Below, piece after piece: positions 30,220-38,267 of a stretch of DNA of 64,000 bases (within the stretch, counting starts at the first letter, position 1; each line of letters begins with the position of its first letter). Origin of the DNA: Serratia sp. DD3 (GTDB taxonomy: Bacteria > Pseudomonadota > Gammaproteobacteria > Enterobacterales > Enterobacteriaceae). The stretch spans positions 1 to 64,000 of the forward strand of contig NZ_AYKS02000112.1 in assembly GCF_000496755.2 (NCBI RefSeq), written 5' to 3'. The notes beneath the pieces were generated by a model, which was given only the letters and a program-made list of their open reading frames with translations, was not told where the DNA came from and searched no databases. A program made the translations under genes and the position numbers.

Positions 30220-30273
30220 GCCCCCACTGATGACCGTTGCCGCTCTGGCAATGGTCATCTGCCTGGGGGCTTT
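30220..30273 (+). terminator. Long hairpin terminator after pnuC
   Basis: GCCCCCA at 30220 pairs with TGGGGGC ending at 30270, and inside this ATGACC pairs with GGTCAT and GCC with GGC. TTT follows. It closes the Crp/Fnr-phosphorylase-pnuC unit. Confidence 0.7.
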
Positions 30274-30385
30274 AACGTAATGTGGGGTAACTCCCATTTC
30301 TGGTAAGGGAACTGAGAATTCCCCTTTTCTCTCCTCTTGGTTTGGTTATTAATGGGTAATCAAATTACGCAGGGGGAAAGATGAC

Positions 30386-31243
30386 ATGGATCGGGCAGAG
30401 TTCTCTCAACGTATTAACGCATTAACTGGCCTGACCGCAACAGACCAACGAATCATCAACTACTTCAATAAGCATTTCGAATCCATCCCCTACAGTACCG
30501 TGATTGATATTTGCAATGAGATCAATATAGCCAAATCAACCCTGGGTAGATTTATGGTGAAGATAGGTTTCAGCGGTTTTCGTGATTTCAAAGAGTCAGC
30601 CATTGAACCGGATCTGCATAAAAACCGCTCCCCCATTGAACGTTTTCATAACCATAAAAGCAGAAACAGCAATATCGCGTTTATTGAGAAACATTGCAGC
30701 GATACCATTAGAAATATCAATAACACGCTAAAAAACCTCAATGTGGAAGAGCTGGAAAAAGCCATTGGACTCATTGGTGATCCCAAAAAGAAACTTTATG
30801 TTATCGGCAGTGCAACGGCACATGCCCTCGCGGAGTATTTTTATTTACTTGGCCGTTATATTAAGAAAGACATTGTATTACTGGATGCCAATATTGCTAA
30901 CCTGCCCCATAAGTTAATTGACTCTCAACCCGGTGATGTCCTGCTGGCCATTTCTTATTATCGTTTTTCCAGTGTTACCACCCGGCTAATCAAATGGTTC
31001 TATCAAAACCGTGGCGATACCGTGGTTATCACTGACAATGCTGTTAATCCATTCAGCCATTTTGCCACTGCCATGCTGTTGATGGAAAGTCAAAACAGCG
31101 GACTTTTCAGCAGCCGTAGCGCAGGGTTTGTCTTAATTGAAGCCTTGGTTAATTATATGGGTGAAGTCAATGCGGATGAATTAAATGGTAACTTCCAGGT
31201 AATGGAATCTTTATTTGAGGCATTTAATGTCTTTAATAAATAA
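30386..31243 (+). CDS. RpiR-family regulator (HTH + SIS)
   Basis: 285 residues preceded by GGGGGAAAG. The N-terminal HTH_6 domain spans about residues 1-77 (LTATDQRIINYFNKHFESIPYSTVIDICNEINIAKSTLGRFMVKIGFSGFRDFK). A SIS sugar-phosphate-binding domain covers about 120-250 (KLYVIGSATAHALAEYFYLLGR, LLAISYYRFSSVTTRLIKWFYQNRGDTVVITDN). It presumably controls the adjacent hydrolase and DcuC-type transporter in response to a phosphorylated or carboxylated ligand. It is lower in GC than its neighbours. Confidence 0.9.
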   Translation: MDRAEFSQRINALTGLTATDQRIINYFNKHFESIPYSTVIDICNEINIAKSTLGRFMVKIGFSGFRDFKESAIEPDLHKNRSPIERFHNHKSRNSNIAFIEKHCSDTIRNINNTLKNLNVEELEKAIGLIGDPKKKLYVIGSATAHALAEYFYLLGRYIKKDIVLLDANIANLPHKLIDSQPGDVLLAISYYRFSSVTTRLIKWFYQNRGDTVVITDNAVNPFSHFATAMLLMESQNSGLFSSRSAGFVLIEALVNYMGEVNADELNGNFQVMESLFEAFNVFNK

Positions 31244-31298
31244 TAATATCGCCATGTAATGGCTAACATTGAGTATTGGTGTTGTAAAGAGGTTTAAT

Positions 31299-32120
31299 AT
31301 GAGTAGTGAATCCCAGCTCGTCCCCGCCTGCCCAGAGCAACAAATAATGGCGACCACCCAAGGGAATTTATCATTCCGCACCAGTGGTGAAGGTGAAACC
31401 ATTGTCTTTTTGCACGGTATCCTAGGCAGTTCCAAAGCCTGGGCATTCCAGTTTGCCGCCTTCTCACCGAGTCACCGCGTTATCGCCTGGGATGCCCCCG
31501 GTTATGCCAGCTCTGCCCTGGTTCCTGCGGATATCAGCGCCTATGAGCAGATGCTGCATGAACTGATTCAAACCAGTACCACTGGAAAAGTTATCCTGGT
31601 TGGGCATTCAATGGGCGGGACCATCGCCAGCCGCTATGCCGCTCGCCACCCGGATAAGGTCAAAACATTGGTACTCTCTTGTACCCACCCAGGCTATGGT
31701 GCACCAGAATCTGCCCCAAGCTCAGAAAAACTGGAAAAACGGCTGAAAGAGCTCGCCGAAATCGGCCGGGAAGCCTATGGCAAAAACCGTGCTCGTGATC
31801 TGTTACCCTTTGCCAATGTCCCTACAGCGGTATTAGATTATGCCGCAGAAATTGCGGCAGAAACCAATCTGGAAGGGTTAAGGCGCGCAACCCGTATGCT
31901 GCAACTGGCGGACAACCGCGCGCTACTGCCACAACTCAAAATGCCAACCTTGATCCTTACCGGCGAAGAAGACCGCGTGGTACAACCTCAGTTGAAAGCC
32001 GAGCTATTAGCGCTGGTGCCCTATAGCCGACATGTCGAAATGCCCGGCTTGGGCCATGCTCCTTATTTCCAGGCGCCGGATTATTACAATAGGCTGTTGC
32101 GCGAATTTATCGCTCAATAA
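31299..32120 (+). CDS. Alpha/beta hydrolase
   Basis: 273 residues from ATG 31299, with AGAGG 7 nt upstream; an in-frame start ten codons earlier lacks a site. Oxyanion loop LHGILGSSKAW, nucleophile elbow GHSMGG (Ser near residue 104), acid in TGEEDRVVQP and catalytic His in GLGHAPYF complete an esterase/lactonase-type triad. There is no signal peptide, so it is cytosolic. The substrate is unknown; its setting between an RpiR regulator and a dicarboxylate transporter suggests an ester or lactone of an imported acid. Confidence 0.88.
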   Translation: MSSESQLVPACPEQQIMATTQGNLSFRTSGEGETIVFLHGILGSSKAWAFQFAAFSPSHRVIAWDAPGYASSALVPADISAYEQMLHELIQTSTTGKVILVGHSMGGTIASRYAARHPDKVKTLVLSCTHPGYGAPESAPSSEKLEKRLKELAEIGREAYGKNRARDLLPFANVPTAVLDYAAEIAAETNLEGLRRATRMLQLADNRALLPQLKMPTLILTGEEDRVVQPQLKAELLALVPYSRHVEMPGLGHAPYFQAPDYYNRLLREFIAQ

Positions 32121-32225
32121 ATTCGACTTCACGTTAAGCCCAAGGGGTGAATGTGAAGTGAAACTCGATGACAGGTAGATAACCCCTAATGGGGTAAATT
32201 AAATGGACCTGAATAAAAGAGAGGC

Positions 32226-33599
32226 ATGATGATTGAATTTATCATAGGCATGGTTATTACCGTGATAGCCGCCTGGTTTATTATCAAAAACTATCAACCA
32301 CAGACCATTTTACTCTTGGCCGGGTTGAGTTTATTACTGATTACAGCACTCTTCTTCCCTGAAAAATCGATTTTGTACGGTAAAGCAAAATCCATTGGTT
32401 GGGTGGGTGGGGATATTTTTGCCTTTGTTAAAGAGTCTTTAACCACCCAAGTAGCGGGTATTGGTTTAATCATCATGGCCGCTGGTGGCTTTGCTGACTA
32501 TATGGATCGTATCAAGGCATCCAATGCGATGGTCAACTTGTGTATCAAGCCACTGCAAATGTTCAAAGCCCCTTACCTGATCCTGGCGATTGGCTACATT
32601 TTATCTCAACTGCTGCATGTGGCGATTTCCAGTGCGGCGGGTCTGGCCATGCTGTTATTGGTGACGTTCTTCCCGGTGTTAGTCCGGCTAGGGGTGAGCA
32701 AAGCGGCTGCGGCTGCCATGATCGGGATGTCAGCATTTATGGATCTTGGCCCTGCGGTAGGTACTGCTAACTTGGCGGCGAAACATGCCAATATGGAGAC
32801 CGCCATTTACTTTGCCCACTACCAGATGCCAGTAGCGATAGGTGTCATGCTGGTGGTATCAATCCTGATCTTTTTCAGCGCACGCTATTTTGATGCTAAA
32901 GATGGCCATCGCGTCACCCCAGTATCACCAGAGTCTCTCACCAGTGAAGATAATGCCAAGGTACCGGCATTTTATGCATTCTTGCCTATCTTCCCGGTAA
33001 TATTGGTGATTGTCTTTAGTCCACTGGTGGTCAGCAGCATCAAGATGGATGTGGTGACCGCGATGATTATCGGTACCCTGCTGGCATTTTTCTGTGAATT
33101 ACTGGTAAAGCGCGATTTCAAAGCGGCGTGTAAAGGCATCATGGCCTTTTTCCAAGGCATGGGCACCATGTTTACCAGTATTGTTTCACTGCTGGTTTGT
33201 GCCGATGTTTTTGCACAAGGCCTACAAATCATTGGTGCCGTTGACTTTATCATCCAGACGGTGCAATCCGCCGGTTTTGGCTTTGGTAATATGACCGTGG
33301 TTATGGCACTGCTGGTTTGTGTAACCGCAGCGCTTACTGGCTCCGGTGTAGCCGCTTTCTTCTCTTTCTCAGGGTTGGCACCCGGCATTGCCGCCAAATT
33401 TGGTGAAAGTGCCGTCAGCATGCTCCTGCCAATGCAATTAATGGCGGGAATGGGAAGAGCCATTTCCCCAGTTTCGGGTGTGATCATTGCGGTGAGTAAA
33501 GCGGGTGAGTGCTCACCCTTTATGATCGTCCGCCGTACACTGATTCCGGCTGTCGGGGGGATGATTACCATGTTGGTGTTAAATGGTATGCTAAACTGA
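32226..33599 (+). CDS. DcuC-family anaerobic C4-dicarboxylate-type transporter
   Basis: 457 residues with 11-12 membrane helices. The pattern VISSAAGLAMLLLVTFFPVLVRLGVSKAAAAAMIGMSAFMDLGPAVGTANLAA matches the DcuC family, and length agrees (E. coli DcuC 461). A TAAAAGAGAGGC site precedes ATG 32226; the next codon is also ATG. In E. coli, dcuC lies beyond crcB-cspE-pagP, so gene order supports the family. Similarity looks moderate and the real substrate may be a hydroxy- or keto-acid processed by the upstream hydrolase. Confidence 0.85.
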   Translation: MMIEFIIGMVITVIAAWFIIKNYQPQTILLLAGLSLLLITALFFPEKSILYGKAKSIGWVGGDIFAFVKESLTTQVAGIGLIIMAAGGFADYMDRIKASNAMVNLCIKPLQMFKAPYLILAIGYILSQLLHVAISSAAGLAMLLLVTFFPVLVRLGVSKAAAAAMIGMSAFMDLGPAVGTANLAAKHANMETAIYFAHYQMPVAIGVMLVVSILIFFSARYFDAKDGHRVTPVSPESLTSEDNAKVPAFYAFLPIFPVILVIVFSPLVVSSIKMDVVTAMIIGTLLAFFCELLVKRDFKAACKGIMAFFQGMGTMFTSIVSLLVCADVFAQGLQIIGAVDFIIQTVQSAGFGFGNMTVVMALLVCVTAALTGSGVAAFFSFSGLAPGIAAKFGESAVSMLLPMQLMAGMGRAISPVSGVIIAVSKAGECSPFMIVRRTLIPAVGGMITMLVLNGMLN

Positions 33600-33611
33600 T
33601 TCCAACCCTGG

Positions 33612-33660
33612 TTTACTCAAGTTGCCGCTTTTTTCGCGGCAGCTTGAAGGGCGACGGGTA
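33612..33660. repeat. Hairpin repeat, probable ERIC-end remnant
   Basis: CTCAAGTTGCCGC and GCGGCAGCTTGAAG form a near-perfect stem with a TTTTTTC loop, then GGGCGACGGGTAGATATA, the typical right end of ERIC elements. The conserved core is missing. It may also terminate the DcuC-type gene. Confidence 0.5.
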
Positions 33661-33682
33661 GATATAATCAGGAGCATAGCGC

Positions 33683-34171
33683 GTGTCTACTACCACCTTT
33701 AACCTGTTAACCACCCTTCTCGACCAACAACAGGCTCGTTACCGTGTCGTTGAACACCCAATGGCGGGAAAGTCTGAAGAAGTCGCTAAAATCCGCGGCA
33801 CCCAATTGGGGCAAGGCGCAAAAGCGTTGGTGTGCCATGTCAAGGGTAACGGCATCAAACAACATGTTCTGGCGGTATTACCTGCTGACCAGCAAGCAGA
33901 CCTGGTGGCCTTGGCACAAGGCGTCGGTGGTAGCCGGGCCTCATTAGCCAGCCCTGTGGAAGTCACCCAACTGACCGATTGTGTTTTTGGGGCCATTCCC
34001 CCCTTCAGTTTCCATGCCGAATTAATGCTGGTTGCCGACCCATTGCTGTTCCAACGTTTTGATGAATTGGCCTTTAATGCGGGCACACTGGAGCGCTCAT
34101 TAATCCTCAATACTCATGATTATCAGCGTATTGCCCAACCCAAGCTTGTGAGCTTTATTCGTCAGGGGTAG
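33683..34171 (+). CDS. yeaK: YeaK-like aminoacyl-tRNA deacylase
   Basis: 162 residues from a GTG start with AGGAG 11 nt upstream. YbaK/ProX domain: RGTQLGQGAKALVCHVKGNGIKQHVLAVLPADQQADL and GGSRASLASPVEVTQLTDCVFGAIPPFSFH are almost collinear with E. coli YeaK, which hydrolyses mischarged aminoacyl-tRNAs in trans. The Lys in GAKALVC is the expected catalytic residue. The final 17 bp overlap the decayed ccdB remnant on the other strand. Confidence 0.9.
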   Translation: MSTTTFNLLTTLLDQQQARYRVVEHPMAGKSEEVAKIRGTQLGQGAKALVCHVKGNGIKQHVLAVLPADQQADLVALAQGVGGSRASLASPVEVTQLTDCVFGAIPPFSFHAELMLVADPLLFQRFDELAFNAGTLERSLILNTHDYQRIAQPKLVSFIRQG

Positions 34172-34403
34172 CGTTCTGGCAGTGGTTATTTTCGGAAGAC
34201 GACTGAACCACTGCGGGAATTAACCTGTCATCAAATCGTATAAGGGGGATCATTCGATCTGGGCGATTATCACCCGGATATTTTTCAACAGGCAACAACG
34301 GGATCACCAGTCGGCGGTTTAACTGTCGGATAATATCGCTAGTTACATCAAGCAACAGCGGATAGTGCTGCTTTTTCCAGTATTACTGTATACGGTGAAT
34401 AGC
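34155..34403 (-). pseudogene. ccdB: Decayed ccdB toxin remnant
   Basis: Reading left from 34403, FTVYSNTGKSST is followed, after a one-base frame change, by YPLLLDVTSDIIRQLNRRLVIPLLPVEKYP and RPDRMIPLIRFDD. This is the N-terminal two thirds of CcdB gyrase-poison toxins. The start codon is degenerate (CTG CTA where ATG CAA would be expected), one base is missing near 34368, and the sequence loses similarity after RFDD. The C-terminal residues needed to poison gyrase are absent. It is therefore almost certainly inactive. Confidence 0.72.
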
Positions 34404-34407
34404 AGCG

Positions 34408-34554
34408 TTAAAACGTCCTGTACTCATCGCTAAAGCAACCGTGCTCATCATGAAAACCGTTTAACGCCTCAATAGCCTCTCGGTTCTCTTCCTGCCATTT
34501 TCTCGTTGCATGATGACGCTGTTCGGCATCAAGGGTGGCTGTGAGAGTGGTCAT
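34408..34554 (-). pseudogene. ccdA: CcdA-like antitoxin, C-terminal part only
   Basis: A 48-codon frame starting MTTLTATLDAEQRHH and continuing ATRKWQEENREAIEALNGFHDEHGCFSDEYRTF. The last 33 residues match the toxin-binding tail of CcdA antitoxins (RWxxENxEAI...GxFxDExRxF). The N-terminal ribbon-helix-helix DNA-binding domain is missing, with an in-frame stop two codons upstream of the ATG. The stop is 4 bp before the ccdB remnant, the normal ccdAB arrangement. It might still be translated as an orphan antitoxin tail. Confidence 0.7.
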
Positions 34555-34576
34555 TATTTAGTTGACCCTCTGTGCC

Positions 34577-34612
34577 CTAAAAGCCATGGGCAGGCCCATT
34601 GGCCTGCCCATG
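34577..34612 (-). terminator. Terminator of roxA
   Basis: CATGGGCAGGCC and GGCCTGCCCATG form a perfect 12-bp stem around a 4-nt loop; reading leftward it is followed by GCTTTTAG. It lies about 25 bp past the roxA stop. Confidence 0.85.
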
Positions 34613-34637
34613 ATTATTCAAGCGACTTAAACCCTGA

Positions 34638-35759
34638 TTACTCGTCAAAGAACCAATAACCCTGATTAACCAGCGCAGTTAACTCAGCCACGAAGGCCGG
34701 ATTTTGTAGCGCCCCAGCTAACTCTTTTTTACCCAGTGTGGTGTATTGGCACAAAGCCTCCGCAGCAATCGGATCAACAGTGGCCAATCTTTCACTATTG
34801 ATAAAGAAGCCATCTCCCACTTGCAGCACTCGTAGCCCGCTAAGACGCATCAAGTGTTCGCCATCCATCAATGCACCGAGGATCTCATCGGGTTGATAAG
34901 GAGGTTCTGCCGGGGCAATATCCAACTCATGGCGTGGCGTGGTGGCAAAGCGGCCAAACCACTGCTTAAAATCTTCCGGCTGATTAACCACATCGATCAT
35001 CATGCGGCGCAGACGATCCAACTCGTAATCCTCAACCCGGCCCGGATGTTCGCGGCAGGTTAAATCTGGATCACTGTAATGCTCACTACCCAGGTCATTT
35101 TCCAGGGCATAGTCCGCAAAACTACTGATTAAATCCCTGCCATTCGGCCCACGGAAGCCAACAGAATAGTTGAAGGCGGTTGTGTGGGTTAAACCATCAT
35201 GGGGGAAACCCGGTGGGATATACAAAATATCACCAGACTCAAGATCTTCATCAATAATCGGCTCGAAAGGCTCAACATGCAGTAAGGCGGGATGCGGGCA
35301 AAACTGCTTCAGCGGTAATTTATCGCCAACACGCCAGCGACGGCTCCCCATCCCCTGGATAATAAAGACATCATACTGGTCAATATGCGGCCCCACCCCG
35401 CCACCCGGCACGGAAAAAGAGATCATCAGATCATCCAACCGCCAATCCGGCAAGACACGAAACGGACGCACTAATTCGGCTGATGGAGCATGCCAATGAT
35501 TCACTGCCTGCGCCAACAGAGACCAACCGGTTTCCCCCAGATGGTCAAATTGCTCAAACGGCCCATAACTCGCCTGCCACACCCCGTTGTGCTGACTCAC
35601 CAGACGGCTATCAACTTCAGGCTCCATCGTCAGGCCAGCCAGTTCATCCGGCGTAATCGGGTCAATGAAGTTTGGAAAGGCATTCTTCAATACCACCGGC
35701 TTTTTCTGCCAATATTGTTCTAAAAATTCCGGCCAATTGAGGTTAAGTTGATAAGCCAT
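34638..35759 (-). CDS. roxA: Ribosomal protein uL16 3-hydroxylase (RoxA/YcfD)
   Basis: A JmjC-type Fe(II)/2-oxoglutarate oxygenase that hydroxylates Arg81 of ribosomal protein L16. The ATG at 35759 gives MAYQLNLNWPEFLEQYWQKKPVVLKNAF and 373 residues, the E. coli length; 11 upstream codons are unconserved. Iron ligands His125, Asp127 (GPHIDQYDVF) and His187 (PPGFPHDG) match E. coli numbering. The C-terminal winged-helix region ends YWFFDE. It appears fully functional. Confidence 0.96.
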   Translation of the reverse strand: MAYQLNLNWPEFLEQYWQKKPVVLKNAFPNFIDPITPDELAGLTMEPEVDSRLVSQHNGVWQASYGPFEQFDHLGETGWSLLAQAVNHWHAPSAELVRPFRVLPDWRLDDLMISFSVPGGGVGPHIDQYDVFIIQGMGSRRWRVGDKLPLKQFCPHPALLHVEPFEPIIDEDLESGDILYIPPGFPHDGLTHTTAFNYSVGFRGPNGRDLISSFADYALENDLGSEHYSDPDLTCREHPGRVEDYELDRLRRMMIDVVNQPEDFKQWFGRFATTPRHELDIAPAEPPYQPDEILGALMDGEHLMRLSGLRVLQVGDGFFINSERLATVDPIAAEALCQYTTLGKKELAGALQNPAFVAELTALVNQGYWFFDE

Positions 35760-36010
35760 GCTTGCATACCAGTGAAAAGAAAATGGGCTCAATTATAGTG
35801 AGGGTAAGCATTCAGTTACCTTGTCATTAATCAAAGGAGTCGATCTATACCCATCGCTATGTAAGTTGTAGCCGCGAGAGACGCTCTATTTCTTCGAGCT
35901 GATTCACAAATTTAACGCCCCTCCTGACACTGACCTTGATATCGCCATTGCTCGGTGATAATGCTGCTCCATCGATTGAGCTACACAATAAAAATTAACG
36001 CGACCTATCG
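35760..36010. other. roxA-kinase spacer with an ERIC-end fragment
   Basis: At 35849-35880 the sequence TATACCCATCG followed by AAGTTGTAGCCG resembles one end of an ERIC element in inverse orientation. The remainder to 36010 holds no gene I can support. Together with the ERIC that follows, it makes a 400-bp stretch without coding function. Confidence 0.4.
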
Positions 36011-36139
36011 CTATCCCCAAGTTCAATGAAGTTGCAGGTAGGCGGCAACTGAGCGAAGCCCCAGGAGCTTACAAGAGTAAGTGACTGGGGTGAGTAAAGG
36101 CAGCCAACACCGCTGCGGTTTCATTGGCGACGGGTATAT
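36011..36139. repeat. Full-length ERIC element upstream of the FGGY kinase
   Basis: 129 bp with the canonical core CCAGGAGCTTACA and AAGTAAGTGACTGGGG-like motif, GCAGCCAACACCGC, and the GACGGGTATAT right end. Ends: AAGTTGCAGGTAGGCGGC on the left and a TTTCATTGGCGACGGG right arm. It stops 22 bp before the kinase ATG, so the kinase ribosome binding site lies directly beside it. Confidence 0.93.
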
Positions 36140-36161
36140 ATCGTTACCGAGGAACTGGGTT

Positions 36162-37775
36162 ATGACTAATAACAATAAAACCATTATTGGTGTGGATGTG
36201 GGTTCAGGAAGTGTCCGAGCGGGTGTTTTTGACCTTGCAGGTACCTTACTGGCCCATGCTACCCAACCGATCACGCTATATCGCCATACAGGCCATATCG
36301 TCGAACAGTCAAGCCAGGAGATCTGGCAGGCGGTTTGCCACTGTATCAAACAAGCGGTGGCCACTTCCGGCATTGAGCCCTCTTCGGTAGCCGGGGTCGG
36401 CTTTGACGCCACCTGTTCTCTGGTGGTGGTGGGTGAAAATGGCACACCGTTGGCGGTCGGCCCTTCAGAAGAGGCTGAGCGTAATATCATCGTCTGGATG
36501 GATCACCGAGCCACTGAGCAAGCCGAACGCATTAACGCCACCCAGCATCCCGTGTTGCAATATGTCGGTGGCAAAATCTCCCCGGAGATGGAAACCCCGA
36601 AAATAGCCTGGCTGAAAGAACACCGCCGGGATATCTATGACCAGGCCTGGCAATTTTTTGATCTAGCAGATTATTTAACCTGGCGAGCCACTGGCGATCT
36701 GGCACGTTCTATCTGTACCGTCACCTGCAAATGGACCTATCTGGCGCATGAAAAACGCTGGGATGAAAGCTACTTCCGTACCATTGGGCTCGAAGAGTTG
36801 GCTGATGAACACTTCGCCCGCATCGGCCAGCATATCGTTGAACCCGGAACCCCTTGTGGTCAGGGCTTGTTGGCAGCAGCAGCCAAAGAAATGGGTTTGC
36901 CCGTAGGTACTCCCATTGCTGTAGGCATGATCGACGCACACGCAGGGGGCATTGGCACCGTTGGGGTTAATGCTGGCGCCACCAGCCATCTGGCCTATGT
37001 TTTCGGTACTTCTTCTTGCACCATGGCCACCACACAGGATCCTATTTTCGTCCCAGGGGTTTGGGGGCCTTATTATTCCGCAATGGTACCGGGTTATTGG
37101 CTAAACGAAGGGGGGCAAAGTGCCGCTGGTGCCGCCATCGACCAGTTGTTGACACTGCACCCGGCAACCCCGGAGGCATCAATACTGGCGAAAAATGCCG
37201 GGGTACCCTTGCCGGTATTCCTCGCCGACCTGGCATTGCAAAAAGTCACCTCGGCGTCCGAAGTGGTTAACCTGGCTGAGGGTATCCATGTTGTCCCAGA
37301 GTTTTTGGGCAACCGAGCCCCGTTTGCCGATCCTCATGCACGCGCCATTATTGCCGGTCTGGGCATGGAACGGGATCTGGATAGCCTGATCGCCCTGTAT
37401 GTTGCTGGCCTTTGCGGAATCGGCTATGGCTTACGGCAAATTATTGATGCGCAGAGCAAACAGGGCCTGATGACTGAAAATGTGGTTATCAGTGGGGGTG
37501 CGGGTCAACATCCGCTGGTCAGGCAAATTCTGGCCGATACCTGTGACCGCCCGGTGTTGACCACCCAATGCAGCGAACCGGTTTTGCTCGGGTCAGCCAT
37601 CCTGGGTGCGGTTGCCGGTAAAATATCCGCCTCGGTTGCCGAGGCCATGCAGCACTTTACCCATCTTGACCGTGAATATTATCCAGAAGAGCAGCTCAAA
37701 CACTGTCATGCTGAGCGTTATCAAGCCTATCAACTGCTACAACAGTGCGCGAAATCAGTAAGAAAAGCACACTAA
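36162..37775 (+). CDS. FGGY-family pentulose kinase, D-ribulokinase-like
   Basis: 537 residues from ATG 36162 (MTNNNKTIIGVDVGSGSVRAGVFDLAG), with GAGGAAC upstream. It carries the ASKHA ATP-binding motifs GVDVGSGSVRAG, GMIDAHAGGIGT and VVISGGAGQHPLVRQILAD. The long FGGY form with PSEEAERNIIVWMDHRA and SLVVVGENG fits the family that includes human FGGY, a D-ribulose kinase. Length exceeds xylulokinases (~480). The assignment to D-ribulose is by family resemblance, not a decisive residue. It is separated from the downstream DeoR-led genes by a terminator and 490 bp. Confidence 0.85.
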   Translation: MTNNNKTIIGVDVGSGSVRAGVFDLAGTLLAHATQPITLYRHTGHIVEQSSQEIWQAVCHCIKQAVATSGIEPSSVAGVGFDATCSLVVVGENGTPLAVGPSEEAERNIIVWMDHRATEQAERINATQHPVLQYVGGKISPEMETPKIAWLKEHRRDIYDQAWQFFDLADYLTWRATGDLARSICTVTCKWTYLAHEKRWDESYFRTIGLEELADEHFARIGQHIVEPGTPCGQGLLAAAAKEMGLPVGTPIAVGMIDAHAGGIGTVGVNAGATSHLAYVFGTSSCTMATTQDPIFVPGVWGPYYSAMVPGYWLNEGGQSAAGAAIDQLLTLHPATPEASILAKNAGVPLPVFLADLALQKVTSASEVVNLAEGIHVVPEFLGNRAPFADPHARAIIAGLGMERDLDSLIALYVAGLCGIGYGLRQIIDAQSKQGLMTENVVISGGAGQHPLVRQILADTCDRPVLTTQCSEPVLLGSAILGAVAGKISASVAEAMQHFTHLDREYYPEEQLKHCHAERYQAYQLLQQCAKSVRKAH

Positions 37776-37788
37776 TTGGCGTACCTCA

Positions 37789-37820
37789 GGGGTGCCGCGC
37801 CAAACTCAGCGGCATCCCCC
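37789..37820 (+). terminator. Terminator after the FGGY kinase
   Basis: GGGGTGCCGC and GCGGCATCCCCC form a 10-bp GC-rich stem with one bulge and a 10-nt loop, followed by TTCGTT. It lies 14 bp past the stop. Confidence 0.7.
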
Positions 37821-38267
37821 TTCGTTGCACTTATTATCTGAATTCGCGCCCCCAATGATCACCCTAAGGTGGGTAACCGCTCTCAACATTTCACTACATT
37901 ATCAGCGCCAATAGTGTATTGCTCAACCTGCTGTATAAATGTGTTTTTTAGCTGCAATTAGGGCATTGATGCTCAAAAACCGTCAAAACACCCAACAACT
38001 CGGTCACAATCGGTCATAAAAATATGCCCGATTATGACCGAAGCCGTTTTACCTCGATTTTTTGCAACATTAAAAACTGGATAATTTGAGATATTAATCA
38101 CAAAAAAATGTACACGGACTGTAAGATAAGAGCATGAAGAAACGATCAGTCTCAAATGAAAGGGGATCAACATCATTGATATGATATTGTATGAGGCCAG
38201 TCACTTAACAGTATGGACAAAATTAGGTATTGTAGTCGTACACAAAATATAATAATCGAGAGCACTA
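37821..38267. other. AT-rich regulatory spacer before the DeoR regulator
   Basis: About 450 bp, increasingly AT-rich to the right. It contains the TCGGTCA half-site cluster at 38000-38041 but no gene. The composition shift and the lack of core-gene synteny suggest the edge of an acquired catabolic island. Confidence 0.45.
38000..38041. promoter_or_regulatory. Candidate operator: three TCGGTCA half-sites
   Basis: TCGGTCACAA (38000-38009) and TCGGTCATAA (38010-38019) are direct repeats exactly 10 bp apart. TTATGACCGA (38032-38041) is the perfect inverse of the second, with a 12-bp spacer. The site is about 230 bp ahead of the DeoR-family gene. Binding by that regulator is inferred. Confidence 0.6.

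Noticed and set aside
36187..37389. Alternative frames inside the FGGY kinase
   Set aside because: All lie within a gene with complete kinase motifs; none shows motifs of its own.
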